Source: Flaveria trinervia (lineage: Eukaryota; Streptophyta; Magnoliopsida; Asterales; Asteraceae). From it: a stretch of 64,000 bases of DNA. The stretch is taken from assembly GCA_025506515.1 (NCBI GenBank), contig CM046457.1, positions 1,433,001 to 1,497,000 of the forward strand, in the 5' to 3' direction. The notes under the pieces are model-generated. The model worked only from the letters and a program-made list of their open reading frames with translations. It did no database searches and was not told the origin of the DNA. A program made the translations under genes and the position numbers. Below, piece after piece: positions 22,600-33,171 of this stretch; position 1 is the stretch's first letter; every line of letters begins with the position of its first letter.

Positions 22600-22880
22600 T
22601 ACATCGGCTTATAGACCCATACACGTCGTATAGGTGTCGAAGGAGATACGTCCCACACCCATACGACCCACGCCTATACGCAGCGTATGGGCCCATACGC
22701 GGCGTATAGTCCCGCTGAATGACTGATTTGACTTCGCCAGTTTTGTCTTCTGAAAAACTTATACGCGGCGTATGGCCCTATACGAGGCGTATAGCCTCCA
22801 TCTGATGTGACGTGGAATGTTTGGCATTTATGGGGAGAATATACGCCGCGTATGGACCTATATGCAGCATATAGGTGAGT
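22600..22880. repeat. Right group of CTATACGC-N-GCGTATAG dyads
   Basis: Seven copies, about half imperfect, occur near 22612, 22672, 22692, 22762, 22781, 22842 and 22860. Several have a G rather than C in the centre (CGCGGCG). The last, CTATATGCAGCATATAGG, has lost its CpGs in a pattern expected from C-to-T change. This group marks the right limit of the block that starts near 14215. Confidence 0.85.
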
Positions 22881-23488
22881 ATCGATTTATAATTTAGAGT
22901 GTCTCTAAGACCCAAAAATAATCATTCATTCTGCCATCAATTAATATAGAGGTAACGTAAATACATTTTTATAATTTTTATTTTCTAATAAATAAACATA
23001 ATAAAATAAATAAACTTTTTGCATCATATTTATACACAGTTAAAAAAATAGGCATATAATTTTATTGTTGAATTTAGTATTTACGGTGACGGATATTTTT
23101 AAATATGAAAATCTTGAAATTTAAATTCACATATTGCTTTTAACTTTTAGTATTTAGTATCTCATTGTTATAAAAAAAACAAACACACCACTTTTATTGC
23201 TTTGATTATAAAATTAGTGGTGGATTTAATTTTTAATTGAAATATAATTGGACCAATTCAAAGATACGCCTACAGGCTTATGGACTATTTAGAAGAGTGG
23301 CAACTCCACTAGATTACATACATATACATACAAATTCACTTTCTTTTAGCTGATTCCAAGGTGCCTCCACACAACAAAACTTATCAGTTTATGAGCTAAC
23401 AGTAAAACAAAACCGGCCGTTCAGTATTTATTCTGTCACTGATTCTCAGTTGTTTTTCTTGATCTGAGTAACTAATCGTGCGGTGGCG
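22881..23488 (+). promoter_or_regulatory. Upstream region of WAK-like gene A
   Basis: The left ~370 bases are featureless AT-rich DNA. From about 23288 the sequence matches the upstream regions of copies B (29476 on) and D (51126 on): GTGGCAACTCCACTAGATTAC, then CATACATATACATAC as TATA candidate (about 23317-23335) and TTCCAAGGTG(C/T)C. The distance from this TATA candidate to the ATG is about 160 bases, shorter than the ~380 bases in B and D, because A lacks the part holding the short upstream ORF. Confidence 0.5.
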
Positions 23489-25963
23489 ATGCTGCAGCCT
23501 AAACTTGTTCAGCGTTTCACAATATTGATATTGATACCGATATTGATACTGTCAGGAACAAAAACAGCATCCCAAGTGGCTCATTCCCTTCCTGGCTGCC
23601 CAGATAAATGTGGAAATATTTCAATACCATATCCATTTGGGACACGAGAGGACTGCTACTTGAGCAAAATCTATAAGGTAAACTGTACGACTAAAAAACT
23701 CGCGTATGCCACATTTAAACTCTTAGACATATCGCTAGACGGTCTTATGCATGGCTTGTTGCCAGTGGCTTATCAATGTTACAACAGTACTAGCAATGTT
23801 AGCCAGTCACAACCCAAAGTAAAGCTGTCTAGGTTCCGAATATCAAGCGCAATGAACCTACTTACTACAGTCGGGTGTGACACTCGAGCTGACCTCAGGG
23901 ACTTGCAGGATGGGAGCTACATAACTGAATGCATATCAAGGACCACCTGTAAGAATTTAGCAGATGGTTCATGTTTTGGCCAAGGTGCATGCAAGTGCCC
24001 CTTCCTTTTAGGCTGACACAGTTTCGTATTCATTCCCAAAGAGTCACAAAGAAAGTAGGGAAATGGAGTTATAATAACTGCACTTATGCATTTCTTGTTA
24101 AGAAAGATCGATACAAGTTTAAAAAAACAGATCTTCATAACATGAAGAATCGGTCTATGCCAGTGACCCTCGAATGGACGGTGGGGAACACAAGTTGTGA
24201 AGAAGCAAAGAAGGACAAATCGAGTTATATTTGTAAAGAAAATAGTGTATGTGTGGACTCTAATGTAAGAATTGATCGAGGTCATCCGGGGTATAATTGT
24301 CGTTGTGCTCCAGGTTATCAAGGAAACCCATACCTCCCAAATGGTTGTCAGGGTAAGTGTTGCTTGTTTAGTTAATACCATCAAAAGATTTGAGTGAATA
24401 TACACAATATTGAAATCAGTTAGTGATGTTTTGCAGATATCAATGAGTGTGAAGGTCCTCTAAATGATTGCATATATGGATCATATAATTGTGAAAACAC
24501 GAACGGGAGTTACATTTGTTCATGCCCGTTTGGGATGCATGGCGATGGTAGACAGCTTGGAAGTGGTTGTTCTCATTTACAAGGAGAGTCACTTAGAAAT
24601 TTCTTATACATTGGTAAGTATGCACTCATTTGGTAGACAGCTGGGATATGGGCTCATTTAGTTTACAATGATTAAGTTGTATGAATCCTTTGAATCGAAA
24701 GTGAAGCTAACATTCTTTAGATAATCAAAACAAAAACTCCCCATGAATAATCATACTCGTTTAAACTACGCAAATAACAGTTAAACGGGTTAAAGTTGTG
24801 GTCACATAGTTCATACAAGTAGCTCATTTCTAGTATCCTTGTTATGTTATAAATGTTTCTAATTAAAATTCTATTGATTGGCAGCCATAGGAACAGGCCC
24901 TGCAGCCTCAGTTGTTATAACACTTATCTTGTACTGGGTACTCAAAAAAAGGATGAGAGCAAAGAGTAGGGAGATGTTCTTTAAGAAAAATGGTGGTTTA
25001 ATTTTGCAAAAACTTCTATTTGAATCTAAACAACCATCCCATATAGCCAAGATTTTTGCAGCAAGAACTCTTGAAAAAGCAACAAATAACTTTCACAAAA
25101 CCAATGTTATAGGTCAAGGAGGATATGGTACAGTTTATAAGGGTGCATTGGAAGATAATTCAATGATTGCCATTAAGAAGTCAAAGTCCATCGACGAGAA
25201 CCAGATTGAACAATTTATCAATGAGGTGATCATGCTTTCAGAAGTTAGCCACCCAAATATTGTTAGACTCTTGGGTTGTTGCCTAGAGACACCAACTCCT
25301 CTACTAGTTTATGAGTTTGTAACCAACAAGACTGTGTTCCACCACCTACATGAAAGAGACTATGAATCTTCCATGACATTTGAAAGGCGACTAGACATAG
25401 CAACACAGACTGCACAAGCCCTTGCTCATATACACTCAACCACACAAATCATTCATAGAGATATTAAATCATCAAATATTCTTTTAACTGATGATTATAC
25501 AGTTAAAGTTTCTGATTTTGGGATCTCAAGATTCATTCCTATTGATGAGACTCACATACAAACATTGGTGCATGGGACTCTTGGGTACATAGATCCTGAG
25601 TACTTCCGGTCAGGAATTTTGACAGAGAAAAGTGATGTGTATAGTTTTGGCATGGTTCTTGTTGAGCTGATAACAGGAAAAAAGGTGTTTTCACATGATG
25701 GAACAGAAAGTGAGTTGGGTTTGGCTATGTTTTTTGTTTCGTCACTAGAAAGAGGTTGCTTAATTCAAATTCTTGATGATCAAGTGAAGAAAGATGGGAC
25801 TAGTGAGCGTCTTAACTTTGTTGCCAAGCTCGCAAAAGATTGTATCGAGCTAGAGGGCAAAAAAAGGCCTACTATGGAGGTCGTGAAAGAAGAGCTTGAA
25901 AAACTAAGACGGTCTTTCAAAAAGAATTCTCCCCGTACGCCCAAGATTTGTTCTTTTGTTTGA
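23489..25963 (+). CDS. WAK-like receptor kinase A (one frameshift in exon 1)
   Basis: A three-exon gene: exon 1 23489-24352, exon 2 24437-24613, exon 3 24885-25963, with GT-AG introns. The ATG at 23489 is aligned with that of copy B. Exon 1 encodes a signal peptide (residues 1 to about 27), a GUB_WAK galacturonan-binding domain (GCPDKCGNISIPYPFG) and an EGF-like domain. Exon 2 encodes a calcium-type EGF domain (DINEC...CSCPFGMHGDG). Exon 3 encodes the membrane segment and a Ser/Thr kinase with GQGGYGTVYKG, AIKK, IIHRDIKSSN, VSDFGIS and GTLGYIDPEY. The family senses pectin at the cell wall and signals inside. One base is missing near 23985 (GGTGCATG where B has GGTTGCATG), shifting the frame. 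Otherwise it would encode about 706 residues. It may be a recent pseudogene or a consensus error. Confidence 0.85.
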
Positions 25964-26321
25964 TAAATATAGGCTACCCTTGCGGACCACTATGTTTTGT
26001 AGTCCTTGTATGTAGTCTTGCACTCTATTATTCCTAATTGTTTCTGTAGATAAATTAACGCTAGGTCATGAAGTTAGTTGATTTAGGTAAATTTCTTTTG
26101 GACCAAATGAAAATAAATAATTTTTGCTTTTCTCCTTACTAAAGATGAATAGAGAAGAAATATTGGCTACATAGACATTATATACATAGTAGTCATACAT
26201 TAAAAAAGTAAAAACAAGGAGTAGTACGTATTCGATTTGAGCGGTATAGTAATTGATTCAAAATTCAAGATCTAGTGAACCAATATTAAATTTTGTTGCT
26301 ATTTGTAAAAACAAGAACAAA
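25964..26321. other. Downstream flank of WAK-like A
   Basis: AT-rich sequence after the stop codon. It lacks the downstream block shared by copies B and D (TATCTTTGTTT... at 32800 and 55585). No ORF or repeat is supported. Confidence 0.4.
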
Positions 26322-26512
26322 TTATAAAGGAAGAAAATCACATTGCATTGATTTGATGATAGGTGTATAATACATTATGAATAAGGAAGTTTCTTGAATT
26401 CGATGATTGGTGTTAACTTTGACCATTTGTAGCAAACTTGAACTTCCGTAGTAATTGAAGTTTGTAGCAACTTTAGTTTTCGGTATCAACAAATGATTTG
26501 TATTAATTGTGA

Positions 26513-26671
26513 TCAATTGGACTCCCATATACAGATTATACAATTAATGAAAATTCAAAGGCATGGTAAAATGGTTTGTGAAATATGTTTTGAAGCAACA
26601 AAGCATATTTCCACCCAAAATGGATGGACAAGTTATGAACTTATATAATCTGTATATGGGAGTCCAATTGA
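26513..26671. repeat. 28-base perfect inverted repeat with ~100-base loop
   Basis: TCAATTGGACTCCCATATAC and the following eight bases (26513-26540) are exactly reverse-complementary to 26644-26671. The right arm lies within ARID-like coding sequence (YNLYMGVQL) and the left arm carries the same codons on the minus strand. It is therefore a duplicated and inverted coding fragment, not a regulatory palindrome. Confidence 0.9.
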
Positions 26672-26927
26672 ATGGAGGAAAAGCAATGGTAAACAAAAAG
26701 GAGTTCTGGCCCTTGATAACAGCAGACTTAGGAATGAACTCACAAAACTATGTAAAGCTTGTGATGATCGATAATGATATTTGGACATTATAGAATGGTA
26801 CCATATAGTTTCAAAGGAAAGGCAAAGAAAGGTGATGATTGAAAAAGGTGAAAGCAGTAGCGAGAAACAAGACCAAGACACAAGAGAACCATTTGAAAGG
26901 CTGCGTCAACAAAGAAAAGTAGAATAG
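26563..26927 (+). pseudogene. ARID-domain gene fragment
   Basis: The plus-strand reading gives WFVKYVLKQQSIFPPKMDG, then VMNLYNLYMGVQLNGG, FWPLITADLGM and NYVKLV. After a one-base shift near 26790 it gives IEWYHIVSKERQRK and ends with a stop near 26926. The order PPxxDG, NLYxLYMxVxxxGG, W...LG, EWYH matches the ARID DNA-binding fold as I know it in plant proteins. Start, upstream exons and downstream domains are missing, so it is probably a captured or decayed fragment. Confidence 0.5.
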
Positions 26928-27309
26928 ATGTGGTTCGAGATTAGCCACCACATTGAGGTCCGACCAAGTGAAAGGGTAGCTGGCAATGTATGTTTGATGA
27001 TCAAGCTTAGGGCAGGCATTGTTAAAGATAACCTTGTCATCAGATATATGTAGATATTATATGTACATATGTAGTCGGGTCTTAACTTAATGTAAATATG
27101 GTATGTATGGGTCAAAGTAGATAAGTAAGTTAAGGGTAGCTATTGGCGCCAAATAAACCGCCAAAAAACTGTCATTATAGAGTGTATATATACCCTGTAA
27201 TCCGAACATAAGATGTGTGCAATAACAAGTTTTTGTTATATAGTTTTCCTCTTAATATCGAGTGTGTGCAGTGTGTGATCTGCATATAAACCGATTAAGA
27301 GATCTTTCT
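26928..27309. other. Possible LTR remnant
   Basis: It contains CCGCCAAAAAACTG, a TATA-like GTGTATATATACCC (about 27182) and an A/T-rich leader ending TACATCCTTCAAC near 27315. This composition resembles small copia LTRs elsewhere in the window (34134-34388, 52948-53263), but no ends or target duplication can be fixed. Confidence 0.3.
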
Positions 27310-27600
27310 ACATCCTTCAACTATAAGAACATGTTGTAATGGAAGCTTCTTGTTGATGGTTGTGTCCCCAATTTTAAAATACGTTAATGATTGGTCATTT
27401 CCAAAGGTAACAAAGTCATTACCATTAGTGTTGTAGGTACGGTCAAGTCCATTTGGTTCGGGTGTCATGTGAGCGGTTGCATCGGAGTCGACGTACCAAT
27501 CTGATGACCTCGGTCATGGCTTCTTCCTATTATGATGATAGATCAGGATCAAGACCTTTTTATCATTGGTTTTCCAGGCTGTATACTCAGGATTGGGAGA
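27310..27600 (-). pseudogene. Copia protease / pre-integrase fragment
   Basis: The minus-strand reading gives SSDWYVDSDATAHMTPEPNG followed by NDFVTFGNDQSLTYFKIGD and PLQHVL. The block WYVDSGA(S/T)xHMT is the copia protease active site. Here the Gly after Asp-Ser is Asp, which would disable the protease. Nothing of RT or integrase is adjacent. It is an isolated remnant. Confidence 0.75.
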
Positions 27601-28147
27601 TACTTTTTCATTGTTGATGATGGTTTCTAATGTAATGGTGGAGGTAAGGTGCCATCAATATGACCAAGTAGATTTTGATACGAGAGAAGAGGAGAAACTT
27701 GATATTTCCATAGAAGATAGTTGATATATATATATGAGAGTTTAATAGGAAGAAGATAAAGAAGCGCACGAAGGGGAACAAGTGTGGCTGATAACATGAT
27801 AATCTCCAAAAGTGATTTTTACATATAATTGATTTACAAATAAATACAATATAAGCCTCCCGTAATCACAAAGAAGAATGTTAGTTTAAAATAATGGATT
27901 TGAGTAAATCAATTTACATTTAATGTATATAACAAACTATGGTTGGCTAATCCCATTACTTATGCCTATAGAACCAGTGATGGTTGGCTAATCCCAAATG
28001 GATTCTTTAATTTTATTATTATTTAAGCTCCTTTGGTTTGTTTTGGTCTTTACATTTTAATAGATTTAGGTATCAAATCATCACATTAGCATTTGAAAAT
28101 ATTTGATATACAATTGATATGTTTTATATGTAAAATTGAAAACTTAG
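27601..28147. other. AT-rich spacer without recognisable features
   Basis: It contains a TA microsatellite near 27724-27735 and a phrase GATGGTTGGCTAATCCCA that occurs twice (about 27939 and 27978). No gene is supported. Confidence 0.35.
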
Positions 28148-28659
28148 TGGTGTGGGTCCAAATTTGGATGAGCAAGCTATTTGAAGCCTCAAGATCACTT
28201 GTTGAAAAACGCCTCACTGAAATGGCTATAACGTGGGCTAGAAGTCTCCGTCTGCGACCAATCGGAACGGTCATTGGATCGGGGAGCACGTTTTCACAAA
28301 CGCCGTAGGTAGTTTAGGTTATTGTTTCGGCCTAAAAACGGTTTATTTTAAAAGTTATTTTAATTATTGTTTTATTTTTAGATTTTGTTAGACTTTGCAT
28401 TTGTCCCTGGTTTTGGCCCATTTATGTTTTGTGGCCCATTTGATTTTTGTTTTGTTTCTTTATATGCATGCAAGAGATGGTGGAATAACTATTGAAGTTT
28501 ATAAAAAAAATCTTTGTTTTCTCTCTATCATAGTGCGTGTTAGTGTGAATTCCTATTATCGGCAATGTTATGAATCAATGATAGTTAAAAGAATTGTTCT
28601 TAGTATTCTCGTTGAATCATAAGGTTCAATTGTTTATCTTTATACTTCCGACTACATCA
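28148..28659 (+). repeat. LTR of a small Ty3/gypsy family, plus orientation
   Basis: It starts TGGTGTGGGTCC and ends TTCCGACTACATCA. Reversed, it matches the LTRs of the element at 37221-39647, which read TGATGTAGTCGG to GGAGCCCACATCA on the plus strand, with shared blocks around TTTGGCCCATTTATGTTTT and GATGGTGGAATAA. No 5-bp target duplication is seen (CTTAG against CATAT), so one side has probably been rearranged. Confidence 0.7.
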
Positions 28660-28669
28660 CATATCAACT

Positions 28670-29395
28670 ACTAAGGCTATAATTTATCAAACCCTACCCA
28701 AAGATATTCTTTTGCATGTTGCTAAACACAAGATGCAAAGGATGTTTGGGAGTCGATCCGAGTTCAATACATGGAGCCGATCGAGTCCAGAAAGCACGAT
28801 TACAAACACTAGGTGAAGGGGAGATGGTGAATATGAAGGAAGGCGATACCATCAATGACTTTTTCGGGAAAGATAGTGGGATTTTGGCCAAGTTCAAAAG
28901 CATCAGATCAAGTCTTAGAGAAGAAATTATTGTAAGAAAGCTTCTCAATTTGGTCCAAAAATACCTACGATGACAAAATAGTCGGAAGTTGAAAATATAT
29001 ACTTTTAGAAAAAGCCGTAGGAAGATTAAAATAATACGAGGATCATCTCCAAAGCCACGATGTAAACAAAGAAGAGCAAGGCCAGTTGTTATACGGGGGT
29101 TCAAATGAGAAGAAGAATGGTGAGTATAATGATAGGCAAGGCAATATGGACGCGAAGAGGTTAAGGAAGAGGATTTGGTTGAAGTGATAGAGGATGTGGA
29201 AGAGGTTCGGGTCGAGATGACAAAAGCTCGTTTCAGTGCATTGAATGTGGAGTATTTGGGCATTTTTGGCTATGAGTGCATCAAATGGAATGATAAAAAG
29301 AAAGAAGCTAACTTGATTCAAGAAGAAAAACTGACTTTACTTTGATGAAACCGGTCAAAAGGTCAAGATTAAGAAGATGGCCCTGATTTTAAGCA
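28670..29395 (+). pseudogene. Copia gag fragment
   Basis: Broken plus-strand readings give DILLHVAKHK, GADRVQKARLQTLGEGE, MKEGDTINDFFGK and EEIIVRKLLN. They are followed after about 250 bases by a CCHC knuckle (FQCIECGVFGHF) with a shift before its last Cys. These are the UBN2-type gag and zinc-knuckle signatures of Ty1/copia. Several stops and frameshifts are present and no pol region follows. Confidence 0.75.
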
Positions 29396-29899
29396 CGAGA
29401 AACCTGTGAAGTCATTCAAGGAAAGCAGTCAACCAAGAAATACATGGACCATCCAAACTTATGCCTACAGAACCTGTCAACATCATATAAGATGGCAACT
29501 GCACTGAAATACATACATATATATACAAAACCAAACAAATAAAATTCAAATCTGTTTTTGTTTTAGCAAATCCCAAGGTGTCTACGCACAACAAATTAAA
29601 ACCTGCAGTTTAGGAGCTAAAAATAAACAAAAAACAGCCAAACATTATTGGTTATGTCACTGTGTCTCATTCTGTGTGATCATACAAAACAATAAGGTTA
29701 ATTCTTCCAACTCCAGTCGGTTTTTCAAAACAACATAAAACACGATAAGTGTGAATGATTTGGCCATTCAACAAGCACAAGTGACAAGGATATATGAGTG
29801 TGATTCCAAGGGTGTGTACATATGGCAAATAATCTGTTACGTCAATTAGTAGCTATGTTTATGCTTAACCAACGAGTTGAGTAACTGAGCACGGTGGGG
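29396..29899 (+). promoter_or_regulatory. Upstream region of WAK-like gene B
   Basis: It matches the upstream region of D over its whole length: CAGTCAACCAAGAAATACA, AAGATGGCAACTGCACT, then CATACATATATATACAAAA as TATA candidate (about 29507-29525), TCCCAAGGTGTC and GTCAATTAGTAGCTATGTTT before the ATG. The TATA candidate lies about 380 bases upstream of the ATG. It includes the short ORF-like segment 29751-29849. Copies of this module precede A, B, D and E, so all were duplicated with their promoters. Confidence 0.6.
29751..29849 (+). other. Short upstream ORF-like segment, without ATG in this copy
   Basis: The 99-base segment aligns codon by codon with 51391-51489 upstream of copy D and ends at the same TAG. 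D starts with ATG; B has GTG at this place. Several differences are synonymous, but others change residues. It lies about 50 bases upstream of the WAK ATG. It could be an upstream ORF that limits translation in D, or chance. Confidence 0.3.
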
Positions 29900-32763
29900 A
29901 TGCTGCTTCAGCGTGTCACATTATCGATATTAATACTGAAACTGATACTGATACTATCAAGAACAAAAGCAGCATCCCAAGTAGCTCAATCCCTTCCTGG
30001 GTGCCCAGATAAATGTGGGAATATTACGATCCCATATCCATTTGGGATACGAAAGGGCTGCTACTTGAGCAAAGCCTACCAGATAAACTGTACAACTCTA
30101 GAAATCTTGAGCACCAATTTCAGAGTCTTCAACATATCACTAGATGGTCATATGCATGGCTTCTTGCCAATGGCCTATCATTGTTACAACAGCGCAGGCG
30201 GTCTTCACCACTCAACACCCAAAATAAAACTGTCCAGGTTCCGACTATCAAGCACAAGGAACGTTCTTACTACAGTTGGGTGCGGGACTAGAGCTGACCT
30301 CATGGATTTGAACGGTAACCATGACATAACCGGAAGTATATCAATGACCGGTTGTAAATATTTATCTAACGGTTCGTGTTTTGGCCATGGTTGCATGCAA
30401 GTTGCCCTTCCTTATAGGCTGACGAAGTTTAGTATCCATGCACAAAGGGTCACAAGGCGGGTAGGGAGTTGGAGATTCAATAACTGCACATATGGATTTC
30501 TTGTTCAGATAGATCAATACTCATTTCAAGAAACAGATCTTGATAACATGCAGAATAGGTCTTTGCCGGTGGCCATTGAATGGACGGTTGGGAACACAAG
30601 TTGTGAAGAAGCAAAGAAGAACAAAACAAGTTATATTTGCAAAGAAAATAGCGAGTGTTTAGACTCCTCTGGAAGAATTGAGCATGGTCACCCAGGGTAT
30701 ACTTGTCGTTGTGCTCGAGGTTATGAAGGAAACCCATACATCCCAAATGGTTGTCAGGGTAAGCTTGTCTGTGACTTTGTGTTAAGTTAATTAATACCTT
30801 CAAAGATTTTTAATAACTGTGCGCATGCAATAGTGAAGTCTGTTTGTGATGCTTTACAGATATCGATGAGTGTGCAATAGCTCTAAAAATTTTTGTCGAT
30901 ATGGTTGTGTGAACAAAAACGGGAGCTACACTTGTACGTGCCCTTTTGGGATGCACGGTGATGGTAGCTTGCTTTGGACTGGTTGTTTTTATGTAGAAGC
31001 AGCATCTGCTAAGTCACATGGCAGTTCCTTGTATATCGGTCAGTAATTTGCACCCCCTTTTTAGATGACTGTACCTTGATTAGTAGTGAGAACATTTTTT
31101 GTTAGTATGTAAGGCCGTAAGGGCTTGAAGTAGCTGGTTCCTAAAAAGGTCTGAAGGCTCAGTCTTCGACTCCATCCAAAGGTATACGGCTTGGTTGTTA
31201 AGTGTTAGTATGGTTCTTGGAATGAAAATAGAAGTAAACTTTCTTTAGATGAATTTAAAAAAAGGTGCCCACAAATAATCAGACTGGCCTTGGCCAGAAA
31301 CAAACCTATTGGATCCAAAAAGAACAACAGAAAACAGCGAAAAAAAAGATGAAGCAGATCAAACCAAGATTGACTTGATTAAATAATGAAGACCGCCATG
31401 TGACATGCTTAAACAGCCAGCAAACTATTCCTAAACTGACTCAACTCTAACCTATAATTACCTTTAACTTGCAAAATAAACATATAATAAGTAAACTCCA
31501 ACTAGGCATGCTAATTGTATTAGTATTTAAACTGCAATCTTCCTATTTCAAAGATCAAGTCCAACACTCTTTGCTATTTTCCTTGTTAATAATGCAATCT
31601 CACTGTTGTAAGGAACATATATACACGTCTATTCATGAGCTCGTTATGACAGATTTTACTAACAAAAGTTCTATTGATTGGCAGCCATATACACTAGCCC
31701 TGCAGCTATGGTTGTTTTGACACTTTTCGTATACTTGGGACTCAAACAAAGGAGGACAATCAAGAGTAGAGAGAAGTTCTTCAGGAAAAATGGTGGCTTA
31801 ATATTGCAGAAAATTCTATTTGAATCAAAACAACCCTCCCACATGGCCAAGATATTTGCAGCAAAAATTCTTGAAAAAGCAACCAATAACTTTCACAAAA
31901 CCAATATCATAGGTCAAGGAGGCTATAGTATAGTTTATAAAGGCAAATTACAAGACGGTACAATGGTTGCATTAAAAAAATCTAGGTCTATTGACAAGAA
32001 CCAGATCGAGCAGTTTATAAATGAGGTGATCATGCTATCAGAATTTAGCCACCCAAATATTGTCAAACTCTTGGGTTGTTGCCTAGAGACAGAGACTCCT
32101 ATTCTAGTTTATGAGTTTGTAACCAATAAAACAGTATTCCACCACCTACATGAAAAAGACTATGCATCTTCCATGACATTTGAAAGGAGACTAAACATAG
32201 CCACACAGACTGCTCAAGCCCTTGCTCATATACACTCCACCACACAAATCGTTCATAGAGATATCAAATCATCAAATATACTTTTGATGGATGACTACAC
32301 TGTTAAAGTTTCTGATTTTGGGATCTCAAGGTTTATTCCACTTGATCAGACTCACATACAAACTTTGGTGCATGGAACTCTTGGGTACATAGATCCTGAG
32401 TATTTCCGATCAGGAATATTGACAGAGAAGAGTGATATTTATAGTTTTGGCATGGTTCTTGTGGAGCTAATTACAGGCAGAAAGGTATTTTCATATGATG
32501 GAACTGAAAGTGACTTGGGTCTGGCAATGTTTTTTGTTTCATCACTTGAAAGGGGTTGCTTGATTCACATTCTAGATGATCAACTGAAAAAGCATGGGTA
32601 TGGTTACCATATTAATAATGTTGCCAAGCTTGCAAAAGCTTGCATTCAGTTAAAGGGAAAGAAAAGGCCTAGTATGAAGGTAGTGAAAAAGGAGCTTGTA
32701 AGACTGAGACAATCTTTCATAAAGAGTTCTCATGGTGAACCTTGTATATCAAATCTTGTTTGA
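29900..32763 (+). CDS. WAK-like receptor kinase B (one frameshift in exon 2)
   Basis: Exons are 29900-30758, 30860-31038 and 31685-32763, spliced like copy A. The ATG at 29900 follows GGTGGGG. Exon 1 is open throughout: signal peptide, GCPDKCGNITIPYPFG wall-binding domain, and an EGF-like domain ending NPYIPNGCQG. In exon 2 the reading DIDECAIALK runs into a TGA. One A appears to be missing from the run CTAAAAATTTTT (about 30881-30892), since the next frame continues CRYGCVNKNGSYTCTCPFG. Exon 3 gives the membrane segment and a full kinase: GQGGYSIVYKG, MVALKK, IVHRDIKSSN, VSDFGISRF, GTLGYIDPEYF. Restoring one base gives about 705 residues. A single-base gap in a homopolymer could be a consensus error; if real, the product is a secreted ectodomain without kinase. 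Intron 2 is about 650 bases. Confidence 0.87.
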
Positions 32764-33030
32764 TTAGATGAAGACTAAGCTTGTGTTCTATTGTTATTTT
32801 GTATCTTTGTTTTCAATCTGACTCCATATCATTCTCCCCTTCTAGAGGTTAATCCATGCCATTGGATAGTTTTGTACAAATAAAGAAGCTAGATGTTGTT
32901 CAAGCAATAATCCATGTTTAGATGGTATAGTCAAATGTCCCACATGTCATTAGGATTCAAAAATTTTAGTTTTTGCCAAAAAAAATACATAAATGTTAAG
33001 TGTTTTATCAACTTTTGGTTGCTATCAATC
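32764..33030. other. Downstream flank of B, duplicated downstream of D
   Basis: The block TATCTTTGTTTTCAATCTGAC through TTTTTGCCAAA matches 55580-55800 downstream of copy D, so the duplicated unit extends about 250 bases past the stop codon. The matching is lost at about 33028, where the copia remnant begins. A 60-70-codon ORF in D (55636-55842) is interrupted here, so it is not supported as a gene. Confidence 0.6.
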
Positions 33031-33171
33031 AAACCATCAAAGGTAATTTCATTGATTGAATATTGAGAAGATTACACAAACATATATAGATAAATAGGTT
33101 ACATCTAGATACCCTAGACTAATGAGAAAATTAGTAAGACTAGATAAACATAAACCAACATTAGTCTAACA
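33031..33171 (-). repeat. Copia LTR, truncated
   Basis: It ends ACATTAGTCTAACA at 33171, giving TGTTAGACTAATG as the 5' end on the minus strand. It is followed by TTCCCCCGCAAG, a polypurine tract on the minus strand. The start is not TG and abuts WAK flank sequence, so the outer end has been lost. Confidence 0.65.

Noticed and set aside
23483..23488. GTG-GCG as the start of WAK-like A (likewise GTG-GGG in B and D)
   Set aside because: Plant genes start at ATG; the ATG two codons downstream is shared by A, B and D and starts the signal peptide directly.
28694..29263. Minus-strand ORF of 189 codons
   Set aside because: It is antisense to a clear copia gag reading on the plus strand and has low-complexity Ser/Thr/Leu composition.
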